Of a DNA stretch of 64,000 nucleotides, positions 36,916-49,769 are shown piece by piece (the first letter of the stretch is position 1; each line of letters begins with the position of its first letter). Source of the DNA: Odobenus rosmarus divergens. Taxonomy: Eukaryota; Chordata; Mammalia; Carnivora; Odobenidae. Where the stretch lies: assembly GCF_000321225.1 (NCBI RefSeq), contig NW_004451524.1, positions 496,001 through 560,000 of the forward strand, read 5' to 3'. Made by a program: the position numbers and the translations under genes. The notes under the pieces were generated by a model. It saw only the letters and a list, made by a program, of their open reading frames with translations, made no database searches and was not told the DNA's origin.

Positions 36916-37450
36916 CTGATCAGTAAATCAGGCTTTGAATATCCTATAAGGGAATCTAGTTGAGCCAAAAAAAAAAAAAAAAATACCAGCCCAACCCTTA
37001 CTAGGCCAAACACAGTTTTGTCATAACAGGAAATTTTAGATAAACGTTAGTGTGGTTCAGAACACTTCCCCCCTAAAAAAGCAATTTCTACAAGTCAGAT
37101 ACAAATTGGAAAGACTGCCACTGGTGGGAAAGAAAATTGGAGGTGGATTGACTTTTTCAGCTGAAAATAATAAGAGATGAGCAATAAAGTAACATTTGAG
37201 GTCATTTATGTTGGAAATGTTTACCACATCTAATTCTTGCATGCAAGGGGAGCAGTAGTCATCTTTATACTTCAACCAAAAGTCAGTGTAACTTCCTGTC
37301 TACATCAATAGACAAAAGGAGTTAATGGGAACTCAAAGAAGTATCATACTCTATACTTTCCAAACTTCATACAGTTCCATTCAAAAGTGATAAAAGAATT
37401 TAATTTAGCTAAGAGAGCCAAGGAGGAATAAGGATGGACAAGTTGATAAG
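36916..37450. other. Unannotated intron sequence
   Basis: Contains an A18 run at 36967-36984 and nothing else recognised. Confidence 0.4.
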
Positions 37451-37452
37451 TG

Positions 37453-38040
37453 GTGAGTGGTGGTTAATTTTGTTGTCAACTTGACTGAGCTGCGAGGTCC
37501 AGATACCTGATTAAGCATTGTTTCTGGCTGAGTCTGTGAGGGTGTTTCTGGAAGAAATTAGCATTTGAATTGGTGGACTCAGGAAAGCAGATGGCCCTTC
37601 CCACTGTGTTTGACCATCATCCAATCTGTTGAGAACCTGAATAGAACAAAAAGTGGAGGAAGTTTAGATTCATGCTCCCTCTGCCTCACTATGAACTGGG
37701 ACATGAACTTCCCCTGGCTCAGTGCTCCTGGTTCTCAGGCCTTCAGACTCAGACTGGAATCCACTCCATCAGCCCTCGGGCTCTCAGGCCTTTGACCTAC
37801 ACCACCAGTTTCCAGGGTTTCCAGCGTGCAGATGGTGGGACTCCGCAGCCTCCATCATCACCTGAGCCAATACCTTATTATACATCTCTTTATATATATA
37901 TAATNNNNNNNNNNNNNNNNNNNNNNNNNNNNNNNNNNNNNNNNNNNNNNNNNNNNNNNNNNNNNNNNNNNNNNATATATATTATATATATTATATATAT
38001 ATATAATTGGTTCTGATTCTCTGGAAAACTCACTAATACA
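37453..38040 (+). mobile_element. Solo LTR of ERVL type (MLT2B-like)
   Basis: Order: 'ggtggttaattttgttgtca', 'tgtttctggctgagtctgtg', 'catccaatctgttgagaacc', 'tgaatagaacaaaaagtgga', 'ctggttctcaggccttcaga', 'cacctgagccaatacctta', a TA-rich run holding an N gap, and the end 'tggttctgattctctggaaa'. This follows MLT2B LTRs; no internal retroviral sequence is present. Plus strand, antisense to CNTNAP4. Confidence 0.82.
37905..37974. other. Assembly gap (70 N) in a TA repeat
   Basis: N run inside the (TA)n section of the LTR; TATATA sequence on both sides shows that the gap is an unresolved microsatellite. Confidence 0.98.
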
Positions 38041-39450
38041 GATTTGGGTACAGAGTGGGGCTACAAGGATAATCTTGGTCTCAGACCACACCCTAGGCTT
38101 TCGATTTGGGTTGCCCTTGGTAATGCGCTGATGAGAAGGAATGATGACTGCTTAGAACACGAGAGTCTTTTAGTGCCTATTATTTATGGGGACAGAAGGT
38201 AGAGCATTGAGCTCCAGTCCATGAGCAGAGCCTCTGCTATGAAAGCCCAACGAAGGAAGGAACACTGAGCTTCTCTTGGAGAAGTAACCACACACCGAGG
38301 TCTTAAGGAGGAGGCAAGAGTCCCGGCAAAGGGATACCGTCCAGACCCTGGTCTTCAGAGTGTGGTCCAGGCCTCAAGTGCAATGATGAAAAAGAACGTG
38401 ATGGCTTTAAAACATCAACTCTAACAGATAAGGCAGGACCTCTGTAGCAAGAAATGTCAATAACCCACCATATACTCGAGGCCTTTGCTTCCACATATCT
38501 TGCTAAATTCCAGCTCCCAGCACCGCATGTTTATCTGAGGGCTTTATATGTCCCCCAGGAAGGAAGGATGAGCCCTCCACCAATGACTGACCAGACAGAG
38601 TGGACAGCTTGCCCTGTGGGTGGATGACACTGAGCGTGAAGTGCACGGGCTCCTAGAATTCCTGCTGGGATGAAGCTGCAGTTCAAACTGTTCTTTTATT
38701 CATTGCTTTCAGTTCTCTGTCTCACTTCCTGTTCTCCTACTATTGTTTCTTGGGATCACCTTCCAGATAAACAACTTGCACTCCAAATCTGCAGGGGAAA
38801 CCCAAACTAAAACACACTAGTTCAGGTAGACATATCAGAAAGAAGAATTAGAATACTGAGGGCAGAACAGGTCACCGTGCTGAGGCAATGAGGTTCCCAT
38901 AGATGGATCTGGAGGGAAGAGGAGCTGTCAACAATGCCCCAGCAAGAGCTACTGCGACACTGAGATTAGTCTCCGAGCTAAACACAAACACAAACCAGGC
39001 TGGTGGCCTGAGCCAATATGTGTACATGTGCATGTATATGTGTTAGGACACACACTTCCGTCCATGTGGCCTACATGACACCATCTGCACTCCAGAGTGC
39101 ACACACACGCACACACATACACACAGAGAAAGCCCTATTTTGCTCACTAATTTCCTAATATTGGAGTTTCTCTGGTATCTAGTAAGATCCATTTTCTTTT
39201 TCTCCATCAGTGAAAATATTCTTGTGCATTCTTATACTCTGTTACAGACTAGACAGTGTTCTCTATGTTATGTCAATATATAATATTTTGGTTTATATAC
39301 ACATGCATAATATTCATTACACACATGCAATTTTTTAATTTTTAGAAAATCATTGTCCATTTTTTTCTAGAATAGCTATAAGGGCACAGGAGTACTTATC
39401 AAATATTATAGTTTGCAGCACAAAATGAACGATTCTGCACTAGCAGCAGA
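38041..39450. other. Unannotated intron sequence
   Basis: No gene or repeat family recognised, except CA/TG-rich words at 39015-39125 (for example 'gtgtacatgtgcatgtatat' and 'cacacacacgcacacacata'). Confidence 0.4.
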
Positions 39451-39454
39451 GCAT

Positions 39455-39570
39455 GCTGGGACAGGCATGTACTCTGGGGTCAGATACTAAGTAGCCACCT
39501 TGCATGACTTGGTAAGGTTATTTAATTCCTCTGACTTCAGTTTCCTTGTACGTAAAATGTCAATAAATAG
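39455..39570 (+). repeat. MIR fragment
   Basis: 'actctggggtcagatactaa', 'tgacttggtaaggttattta', 'attcctctgacttcagtttc' and 'cttgtacgtaaaatgtcaat' follow MIR order. Confidence 0.6.
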
Positions 39571-41100
39571 TATTTCTGTTAAAGCAGGTTTCAAAGAGAA
39601 ATATGCAGATACATATCAAATGTCTAAAACATCTGGAACAGACAGGCAATAAATCAACAGGTATGTATTTGTGTATCACAGGAAGTGATATTCTTACACC
39701 GGAGATATCATCACAACTCATAGTATTACACATGAACTAACTGAGGATCTCCAGTGTGTCCTTCTACTTTGTGTTGGCTTTACCTTGTGTGAATTGACAA
39801 ATATATGAAAACACTAGAACCATAGTGTCTCCTTCATTTGTTTCAAATCCTTTTCGTCAACAGTCTACTAAATGTACATTTCTAAAGGTTTCAGAACCAC
39901 TTTATCACTGCTCCAAATAAGAAAGAATGGTGTTTTGCTGTGTAGGGGAAAGTATGTTTTTCTGCTTCAATTATTATACCAATGTTTAAAAAATGCTGAC
40001 TTTCTAGGAGAGCCAATTCCTGGCAGTACACAATGCTGCTTGCCTTTCTGGGGATGGATGAAATCAACAGCAATGCTATAACGAACTCTCTGGGTAAATG
40101 TCTCAGTAATGTTCCTGACACCACAAAATGCTGACTTAGCTCAATCCACATGGTGGGAACGTGTAAAGTAATTGCTACCCACCTACATTTGAGGGTGATT
40201 TTTATGCATCCTCTCAAGTCAGTGACTGATAGCAAAATAAAAAACTTCTCACTTTGGCATAAAATAGACCAGCAAGCACATCTTAATGACTAATATTTAC
40301 ATATATATAGCTCTGGGTTTCAGAAAAATTAATGTATTTTTAATTAAATATTTTCACTAGCCTAGAAAACAAGGAAAGAGGCAGATACATCTGTACTATT
40401 TTTACATAATAATAACAAAGGCATCCTAGACAATAATAGTAGTTTTACATTTGCTGAGCACAGCCTATACTTTAGGCCACAAAAATAAGGGCTATCATTC
40501 TATTTCATTGTCTTGACAACATAATCATCCTCCCCTAAACCTCTATTAAATCATATTGGCTGACAATCTACAATCAAAATTTTGTCCGTGTTCAATGGTT
40601 TTTAAAACAACATTAATTTTCCTTACTTCTTTGCTAGATTAATTCTGAACATTAATTCTGAAGTTTCAGAGGGCAATTTCTTTCTTTTTTTTTTTTTTTG
40701 AGTACTGTGAAGTTGATCTTACCACATTTTATCCAAAGCCCGATTATAAAAATTTAGAAATAGAGGTATTACTTAGCACATGATTTATAAATACATAAAA
40801 TAATAATTTATCCCACACCTGAAAATGACAAAATAGTAAGATAACAAAATCAATTATTTTAGCCAGAAAAGTAAGATGGAGTATTGGTTCCAAAGGATTT
40901 ACAAAATCAATCAATCAATTTTATGAAACTGCCAAACTAGATAGTGAGATTTGAAGACTCAGAATGAGCTTCCCTGAAAATACCAGTTCCAATTTTCACC
41001 ATGATGTGTGACTATTACCTAAATATTCATTGTGGGAGTCTTAGTGGCTTTTCAAAGTTGTGATGTAACTTATTAGACTATAAATGTCACTTGGTGAGTG
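39571..41100. other. Unannotated AT-rich intron sequence
   Basis: No gene or repeat recognised. Open frames (the longest is 114 codons, minus strand, 39891-40235) have no recognisable domain. Confidence 0.4.
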
Positions 41101-41133
41101 TATTTTCTTTTTTTTAAAAGATTTTATTTAGGG

Positions 41134-41331
41134 AGGGGCACCTGGGTGGCTCAGTCGGTTAAGCGTCTGCCTTCCACTCAGATCATGATCTCGGGGTCCT
41201 GGGATCGAGCCCCACATCGGGCTCCCTGCTCCGCGGGAGGCCTGCTTCTCCCTCTCCCACTCCCCCTGCTTGTGTTCCCTCTCTCGCTGTCTCTCTCTCT
41301 CTGCCAAATAAATAAATAAAATCTTTAAAAA
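41134..41331 (+). mobile_element. CanSINE inserted in the tail of another CanSINE
   Basis: Well preserved: ggggcacctgggtggctcag, 'cagtcggttaagcgtctgcc', 'ggtcctgggatcgagcccc', CT-rich part with (TC)n, and AAATAAATAAATAAAATC tail. It retains several CpGs, which suggests youth. It sits between 'aaagattttattta' (41117-41130) and 'gttttttattgagagagag' (41334 on), which together form the tail of the reverse SINE. Confidence 0.94.
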
Positions 41332-41333
41332 AA

Positions 41334-41524
41334 GTTTTTTATTGAGAGAGAGAAGGAGAAAATGTGAGCCGGGGGAGGGGCAGAGGGAGAGAAAGAATCT
41401 CCAGCAGACTCTGCACTGAGCACTGAGCCTGACAAGGGGCTTGATCTCACAACCTTGAGGTCATGACCTGAGCCAAAATCAAGAGTCCAGCGATGCTTAA
41501 CCGACTGAGCCACCCAGGCACTCC
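41334..41524 (-). mobile_element. CanSINE, reverse orientation
   Basis: On the minus strand it starts aggagtgcctgggtggctca and has the 'aactcttgattttggctcag' head type, different from the 'cgtctgcc' type next to it. Its A-rich tail (complement of 41101-41130) is split off by the SINE at 41134. Confidence 0.92.
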
Positions 41525-41529
41525 TTCTA

Positions 41530-42055
41530 TGGCATGGCCGTGTACTAAACTGTCAAAGATCTCATGACTTAAAAACAAATATATTATCTTACAGTTTTAT
41601 AGGGCAGAAAGCAGACACAGGTGTCAGTGGGCTAAGATCAAGGTGTGGACAGGGCTGCATTGTTTTTTGAAGGCTCTAGGGGACAATCTATTTCCCTGCC
41701 TTTTTCTGCTTCTAGAGGCCTTCTACATTCCTCTACTCATGGCCCCCTTCCTCCATTTTCAAAACCAGCAATAGCAGAATGAGTCCTTTTCACACTGAAT
41801 AACTCTGGCCTCCTTCCATAGCCAAAACCTCACTCTAAATTTCTTTTTCTGCCTCATTCTTTGACTTTTAAGGCCCCTTATGATGACCCTGGGCTGACCT
41901 ATACAATCCCAGGTAATCTTCCTGTTCTACAACCAGCGGATTACCAGCTTTAATTCCATATGCAACCTTAAATCTCCTCCTCGTGTAACATCCACAGGTT
42001 CCAAGATTTAGGATGTGAACATCTTTGGAAGGCTATTCTGCTTACCATCGTAGGA
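41530..42055 (-). repeat. Probable MaLR-type LTR, reverse orientation
   Basis: 'tattatcttacagttttata', 'gggctaagatcaaggtgtgg', 'ttttgaaggctctaggggac' and the end 'ttccaagatttaggatgtga' + 'acatctttggaaggctattc' resemble the complement of MLT1-type LTRs. Family assignment is tentative. Confidence 0.5.
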
Positions 42056-42725
42056 TGTATATTATTAACTGACACACATTAATTTATTTTTTCTAAATAT
42101 TTCCTGAGCACCTATTATGTTTCCAAACACCAAATCAGGCTCCAGAAAATTAATGTAAACAAGACAGATATGATCTGTTATCTTTGGGACTTTGCATTTT
42201 GAATTTCAGTCTTATTAGTTCCTAACTGAAAGTAAACACAGACTGAATGTGGTTTTTTTTTTAATGTATCACATAAAAGGCAAAAGGCAACTCCCAAGAG
42301 AAAAAAATATACTCACTTAGTAATTTGGCCTGAAGCTGGTTCTATAAACATTATAAAGGTTATAGAAAGAATAAACCAGAGCTAGTGACCCATATTATAT
42401 TTTTTAGAAAAACAATAAATTACAGCCAATCCTCATTATTCAAAGATTCTGTATTTGTAAATTCATCTATTCACTGAAATTTATCTGTAATCCCAAAATC
42501 AATATCCATGGTGCTTTTGTGGTCATATGTGAACATGAACAGAGTGGCAAAAATTTGGGTTGGCCACAGTGCAGGTTTCCAACTAAGTTCAAATGAGACA
42601 GTGCTCTGCTTTCTTGCTTCAGCTTTCATAACATAAACAAGCGTCTTTTTCATTATCTATTTAGTGTCACATTTTCACATTTTTATACTTTTGTTGGTCA
42701 TTTTGCTGTTTAAAATATCGGCTAA

Positions 42726-42934
42726 GGGGCACCTGGGTGGAACAGTCGGTTGAGCACCCAACTCTTGATTTCAGCTCAGGTCGTGATCTCAGGGTCGTGA
42801 GATCGAGCCTCCCGCCCCCGTGGCGCTCCAGGCTCTGCATGGAGTCTGCTTAAGTTTCTCTTCTCTCTCCCTCTGCCCCTCGTCCCCGTGCTCTCTCTCA
42901 AATAAATAAATCTAAAAAATAAAAGATAAAGTAG
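42726..42934 (+). mobile_element. CanSINE
   Basis: Starts ggggcacctgggtggaacag, head 'caactcttgatttcagctca', a C-rich expansion at 42812-42822, CT-rich part and AAATAAATAAATC tail. Target duplications aatatcggctaa (42714-42725) and aatatcagctaa (42935-42946) differ by one transition at a CpG. Confidence 0.94.
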
Positions 42935-42946
42935 AATATCAGCTAA

Positions 42947-45900
42947 GCATTAGTGCTCAAGTTCTGTCTAGTCTTCTTAAGCCCAAGGAGGCTGCCATGT
43001 GCCTCATACAGAAAATACATGTGATATATCAGCTTCGTCCAGGCATGACTTACAGAGCTGTTGGCTCTGAGTTCAATGGTAATGAATCAACAACACATAT
43101 TAAAGAAAGTGTCTTTAAACAGAAACACACATAATATAAAGTTATGTGTTGACTGGTTGATGAAAATGCGGCCAGAGGCTTGCAGAAACCTAACCCTGGA
43201 TTACTCCCAGGAACGGCAGCTCAGTATCTGTAAATTCCACACTCACAAAGACTTTACAAAATACAACCATCTCAAATAATGAGAATTAACTCTATTTATT
43301 GTATAGCTCTTACTGTTTTAAGTAGACTAGAAAAATCCGTAGTAAGAATCTAGGCAAATCAACAAAATGCCTTATAATGTCATAAGAAATGATCTTTAAA
43401 GATTTATAACTATACTCCTAACATATAAGCCATTTCAAACTCTACAAATTGCATTTGCCAGGTGTCAGAATAATCCACATGTGTACGTTCACTCTATTGA
43501 TAACCTTAGACTATTTTTCTTAAAAAATACTGCACCTGGTTGAATAGTGACTATAAATGAAATCATTGATTTTTAAACATTTTAAATACACTTCAAATGT
43601 AGCTCATGTGTTAAACTGTTTTCCCTGTTGATCCTATTTTTCTAATTCTACCTTATATTCAGTATTTTAGGAGGAAAAACCAGCATAACAAAATAGGGAT
43701 GCCCATTAATCATGATAAAAGAAAACAGTTCGAAAATGTGTTACCATGTATGCTTTTACACTTTTGAAATTATTTTTAAGGGCCTAGACAAACATTGATT
43801 AGGTGATTTTGAGGTTCTGATAAAGGCTGGCTGACACGACAGCTTCCGTCACCGTCCGTGAGCATCCCTGTGAGAGGGGTGGCGGAATCTACCCCATTGT
43901 GAATGTACCAGGGAGTTCAATCCACGTACCAGCTCCTCTCTGCCCTAAGCTCATGGGTGTGAAAGTGAGAAGCAGGTCAGTCACAACCAACGCCATGTGG
44001 CCCATGGGCTCAGGTATCACTCAGCGTGCGGTGCTGGGCCAGAGAAAGAAGAGAAGCTATGGCCACCCCCTTATTTCCCTTCTTTTCTCTGTCTCTCTCC
44101 TGTTTCCTCTCGTCAGATCTCCCTTCCCTCCTTATGTTTCTTGGTGGCAGCAAACCTTAGTCTCCTCCTTCCCCACTCCTGACCTGAAAGCTCCTTTATC
44201 AGAATTGGCCTCACTTGGGCCTGGACCACTTCTTTTCTTCAACTGAGACAATGAAATTCACATGACTCTTGATACCTGATTCAACTTTTACCGGTTTTAC
44301 TACAAGTAAAATTATATTGTGCAAAAATGGAAACTTCAGCTATGAAAAATCTAAAGAGGGGAAAACCTGTATCTGGCATTAAAGATTTTATGGTCATTTT
44401 CAAATACATACCCAAGCAGGGAGAATAGAGCAATAAAGTCATATATATGTCCGGCTTAAAAAATTTGGTAAGTCATGGCCAATTTTATTTCACCTATACC
44501 CATGCCCCTCCCAGTACATCACCTTTCCTACGAGATTATTTTAAATTCTGTCTCAGACATCCTGTTAATTCATACAAAATATCTCAAAATATATCTCTAA
44601 GGGACGAGAATTCCTTTCGAAACAAAACTGCAATTCAATGTCAACACCTAAAATGTTGACAATAGTTCTGTAATATCATCAACACGCTGTGATGATTGCT
44701 CAGCTCTGGAAAGTGCGTGTGAGTGTGCATGTGCATGCACTACTGTTCAAACCAGAACACCGAAAACATCCATACCCTGCATTTGGTGATGTTTCTCTTA
44801 ATGTCTTCTTACCTATAAATCACCTTCCTTTCATCTTCTTTCAATTTGTTTATTGAAAAACCCCTGGCCATTTGTCTTACTGTTTCCCAGTTTGCTGACT
44901 GCCTGTCTGTGGTGTCATCTCTGTCCTGTTCCTCTCTAGACTGGTAGGCAGATTTTGGGACTTGATTTGACTTGGGTTTGACTTTTTAGCACGAATGTGT
45001 CTATCAGGAGATGTGTTACACCTGGTTGTCTCTGTTTTTATAACATTATAAGCTATTTCATTAGAGGTTATAAAATGGTGATATTCTGATTTAATCATCG
45101 CTTTCTCAAAACCTTTTTAAAAATCTAAAATACTTCTGTAAAAAGAAACTTCCTCTCATCAAAAGTTTGGTTACTCTGAGATGCAATTTAATCAGAAAAG
45201 GTAGAAAAATATTTGATTTTTCTTTTTATAAACTGATGTTCAGATTCTTCCACTGATGGCAAATAAGGGATTTTCCTATTATTATGAATTCATGAATGTT
45301 TAACTTACTTGGTATTTTAATCTATTTCCAGTGTTATTCTTATTAATATTCTAATTGTTTCATTTTGGCCAGTTAAATCCTTTTTGACTTGGCTTCTGAG
45401 TCTTTTTGACATTACTCCAATTATCTGGTAAAAGCTCAGTGTTTTGCACAAGATAGCCCACATTTATTTTGTATATTTCACACCCCAGATCCTGATTCAG
45501 ACATTCCCCACATGGAGTCCTTGGTTCTCTTAGAGTAAGTGGTATTTGGGATCCAGGAATTTGGGGTTTGTGGGTATTTGGGGGTAAAAGGGAATTTGGA
45601 GTTCAGAACTGTAGGATATTTACTTCTTCAAATTTTAGATTTCTCTTTTCTTTTATACTGAAATTATGATTTCTAATGATATTAATAAAATCACTTAACT
45701 TTTATCAGAATAAGTTTTAAAATCACAATACATTTTAAATAAAATATAACTAATATCATTAACAAAATGTGATTAGTGAAAGGAGTTTAAGATTTTTTTG
45801 TTAATGGGGTCTAAAACAGTAAGGACATACAAATTGCTGTCTTTCGAAGTCACTCAAATAATTCCTTTCTGTGTATTTATGCTTTTAACTCAACATAAAG

Positions 45901-46070
45901 GTTTATTTGTTTCATTTTACTTTTAATTTTTAGAAACAGCTTCTAAATTTTTACTTAATTTGGTGTACAATTAAATTGTGTATACTATTTTATAGTCAAA
46001 TCTAAAAAACAAGGTGTATTCAGAAAAGTCTGACTTCTGAAATTCCTACTCCATCCCTCCCCCATATAAT
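42947..46070. other. Unannotated intron sequence
   Basis: Between 44800 and 45600 the text looks like an old, high-copy interspersed repeat ('gagatgtgttacacctggtt', 'ctcatcaaaagtttggttac'), but I cannot name the family. Open frames (up to 115 codons at 43899-44246) are unsupported. Confidence 0.4.
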
Positions 46071-46077
46071 TTGTCAT

Positions 46078-46131
46078 AGAGGTAGCTTTTTTAAAAAATT
46101 TTAATATTTTTAGAGGTAGCTTTTTTAAAAA
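46078..46131 (+). repeat. 20-bp direct repeat pair
   Basis: The 20-mer agaggtagcttttttaaaaa occurs at 46078-46097 and 46112-46131, separated by 14 AT-rich bases. Confidence 0.85.
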
Positions 46132-48730
46132 TGTCTTGCTTATGCTCACATTTATTTAAAAAATAGAAGCAAATATGTAAATATGTGTATATTTCTGTTC
46201 ACTTTATTTAAATGGACGGTAGTAGACTGGGCCCATTTTCTTCACTTTGTCTTTGTCAAGGTAATTAAACAAATGTGAAGGGTAGGAGTAAGCCACCTGT
46301 TAATCTTTTTAAGTGGTCACCACCCTTGAAGCGTTATCCAGATCAAAGTGATAATCCTATGAAGGAAGGAACAGTCCAGGATATCCTACAGCAAATTTTG
46401 GAGCCCTTTCCAGCCCAACTCCTCAGGTATCACTGGCCACCTCCTTCTCCCTTCACTAGAATGATGTCAGAACTATTACTCTGGCTTCTCATGGAGACAG
46501 CTGTACATCTCTCAGAGTCTCTGCTAGGAAAAGATTTGGGTGGGGGAGACAGGGAAACTACTGTGTCTTATGTCAAGCGTCAGCTTCGGGGAATCTGTTC
46601 AAAGGGATTTCAGTGGCCTCTATGTTAACACCTCTTGGGACTGCTGGGATGTGGAGAATGTGAACTTACAAAAGAAGTTTCCTTTCATGAAAATTATTAG
46701 ATTTTAAAATTCAGCCCATCTTTTGAAATGCATTTAGGGGGAAGACAGTGTGAAAGTACTGATGACTTCGGTTTTAGGAAAAAGTAATTGTGGAGAAATG
46801 ACAATAGGCAATAAAAAAAGAGGCTCTAAGGTATGGAGAAAAACTTGAGAACGCTGAGACGCACATTTACAGGGGAGAATAAGAGAAGACAAGGTCCAGG
46901 GCAGTCAGTAGTTAACAACAGTATAATAATACTTATAATAGCAGCCATCTAACTTAAAGAAACTGAGTTCATGACGGATCATAACTTCCCCTTAGCATTC
47001 TAAGGGGCACATATTGATGCTTGTGGTGTGGAAGAAGCATCCTATATGTATGACTTCCTGAGCACACATTGGCTCTATCCTTGGTAACTGCCATATCATC
47101 AAAACCTTTAAATATTTATGGATGGCTCGAGTACATATTGTTCTTTGCCAAGTATTGTCTAGTGGTAAAAACAAAACAAAACAAAACAAAACCAGCTCTT
47201 CAACTATACAGTAGTACCTCTAGGTACAAATAAGCAAGTGGTGAATATTTTCAAGAAAAAAAAATCTCCTAATCACATTTAGTTTCAAGCTCATCTCTTT
47301 AATTGTCTCATTGTTACACTTTGCTTGAGTCTATTCACATAATTGTGAGCTTTTAAAAAACAGGACAGCAGAAAAAAATTAGAGAATAAAAAATAAACCC
47401 AATATATCCCTTTAAACTATAGTTACACTGAGTCCCAAGTAATCCTGCAATCTGAAGGAAACATGGGAACTTAGTTTCTAATGTTCATCAATGAGACCAA
47501 AACCAGTTATGTGATACACAGAGGTATGGAGTTTGTCAGCATAAACAAATCCTGGTCCTGTCTGCTCATGCCAATAACAATATGATTCCCTCAGCATAAG
47601 CATTACCACCCTCAGTCCCACCAGATTTCCCTCAAACCATAAACCCTCTAGATACTGTATATTATTCAAATCAAAACAAATTATAGTGTATATCTAGTCC
47701 TAAATGCATAGGATCATTTTGAACACATTTTCCAGCAGAATATAATGGACCTAGAAGGTCTGAGAGTTTCAGTTGAGAGAATATTTTTCTTAAAAAATAC
47801 GTAGAACATTCACTATGTAACTCTGACTCCCTACATCAAGTATTTGAGTGAATATCATTACACTAGACAGACAAATATACTCACAGTCAAGGACTTCACA
47901 CCCTGAGGTCATCAAGATGTACCCCATTATATAGATGTTAAGCGTATCTTTTTAAATCCGAACTTACGCATAGAGAAATCCTTCACATATCATTAACCCA
48001 AGTACAGTACAGGAAGTCAGAATATTACACATCCATGAATCAATTTAGAGAAAAGATGAGGACCACTGTCCTAGTCAGAACCAGCTCAGATCAGGCAGTA
48101 GTGATTGAAACTGATGTGTGTGCACATCAGAAGTCGAGGATCAGAAGTCACTCAAAAGATATTTCCACTGCTTGGTTCATCTCCAGTTCCACTGGAATGA
48201 AAAGCCTGATTAATAGATGCATCTCATACGAATGATAAAACAGCATCTACGTAATTAGAGTGTGACCTCTGGCTGCAATGTACTGGGTAGAGTGGCAATA
48301 ATAAGACAGAGGAAGAGTGACATATCCTGGAGTTGACTCGGCCAAAATCCGAAATGGAAAAAGACCGAAAGTAAAACCAATGTAAACTCCAAAGAAAGTT
48401 TAAAAGATAAAATAAATTTTACAACTTAAATTTTTAAAGGAAAAGACAATTATAAACAGAATGATGACTAGTGGAAGAAAATTATCTAACCTCTACATTG
48501 TGGGGAAGTGAAGTAAGGTATTAAGGGTTCCTGTTCATTTCATTCTCTTTCAGGATATGTCAACTTCCCCGGGATGCCTTCCACAGCCACTTCCAAAAAT
48601 CATGATCCTCTTGCATTCTTTTCTCCTATTTCCCATGTCCTTCTGTGAACTGGAGTGATTTAAGGACCAGAAACTAGGGCTCAGATTTAATCGGATCCTA
48701 TAATAGCTGAGGTATGTTGCAGAGTTAAAG
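46132..48730. other. Unannotated intron sequence
   Basis: Holds an (AAAAC)n run at 47167-47191. The 117-codon frame at 46275-46628 shows no recognisable family and no splice context. No other feature found. Confidence 0.4.
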
Positions 48731-48735
48731 GTATC

Positions 48736-48860
48736 TGTGATGGTTAATTTTATGCATCAACTTGACTTGTCTAAGGGATGGATGCCCAGATAGCTGGTAA
48801 AACATTATTTCTGGGTGTGTCTGTGAGGGTACTTCCAAAAGAGATTGGCATGTCCCATGA
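48736..48860 (+). repeat. 5' fragment of an MLT2-type ERVL LTR
   Basis: 'tgtgatggttaattttatgc', 'atcaacttgacttgtctaag', 'aacattatttctgggtgtgt' and 'ctgtgagggtacttccaaaa' match the first 120 bases of the LTR family also found at 37453; the rest is missing. Confidence 0.7.
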
Positions 48861-49377
48861 TATCCAAATTCTCACTTTGGGACCTAAAGTGAAGTTTATA
48901 CACTTTTTCCAAATGCTATAATTCCATGGAGTCCTCTATTTTTGTAAGTCTCCTGTCAATTTCATATAATTTTTCCTTCTTCCTCATGAAAATAAGTCAA
49001 CAAAAGAAAAAAAGAGAGGAAACACATTTCTTCTCCTTTTTATGAATGTCAGTGCGATATAGCAAATTCTGCCCCCCTCAGCTACAGGTCATCTCATGTT
49101 CATGGCAATCTCTCAGCAACTCCCTGCTTCCATATCCATTAGATGCTCTATAAAACATCCTGGACGTAAACAACCTTCGCATGTTCCTCTTTAACATTTC
49201 CCAGCCCACATCTTCGTCCTTAATCATTTCCTGTGATTGCACCATTTTTAAAATGGTAAGTGCTTAGATTCTCGATTCTCCTCTGTGATCCTAGACCATC
49301 AGATATTTCTATCCTCCCATCCTTATCTGCTTTTCAGTCCCAATAACTCCACTGTTCCTTTGACTCCTCCCATCTCT

Positions 49378-49769
49378 GGGATGGTTAATTTTAGGGGTCA
49401 ACTTGACTAGATCACAGTACTCAGACATTTGGTCAAACAATATTCTAGATGTCTCTGTGAAGGTATTTTTTAGATTAGATTAACATTTAAATCAGCAGAC
49501 TTCTGAATAAAGCCAAGTACTCTCCAGAACGTGGGGAGGCCTCATCCAATCAGTGGAAGGCCTTAGTAGAAAAATGCTTGACTTCCCTGGAAGAGGGAAT
49601 TCTGGCAGCAGACCACCTTGAACTCAAACTGCAATTCTGTGGGTCTCTAGACTGCCAGCCACCTTGCAGATTGTGGACTTGCCAAACCTCCACAATCACA
49701 TAAGCCAATTCCTTAAAATAAATCTATGTACATCCTGTTGGTTCTATTTCTCTGGAGAACCCCAATACA
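49378..49769 (+). mobile_element. Solo LTR of ERVL type (MLT2-like)
   Basis: 'gggatggttaattttagggg', 'gtcaacttgactagatcaca', 'gcctcatccaatcagtggaa', 'tcacataagccaattcctta', then 'ttctatttctctggagaacc' + 'ccaatacag'. It shares the overall plan of the LTR at 37453 but is a different, more diverged copy. No internal sequence. Confidence 0.75.

Noticed and set aside
37453..38040. Intact endogenous retrovirus
   Set aside because: Only the LTR is present; no gag, pol or env-like sequence is next to this or the other LTRs.
46275..46628. 117-codon open frame as an exon or small gene
   Set aside because: I recognise no family, no splice sites in a sensible place and no promoter. A chance frame of this length is expected in 64 kb.
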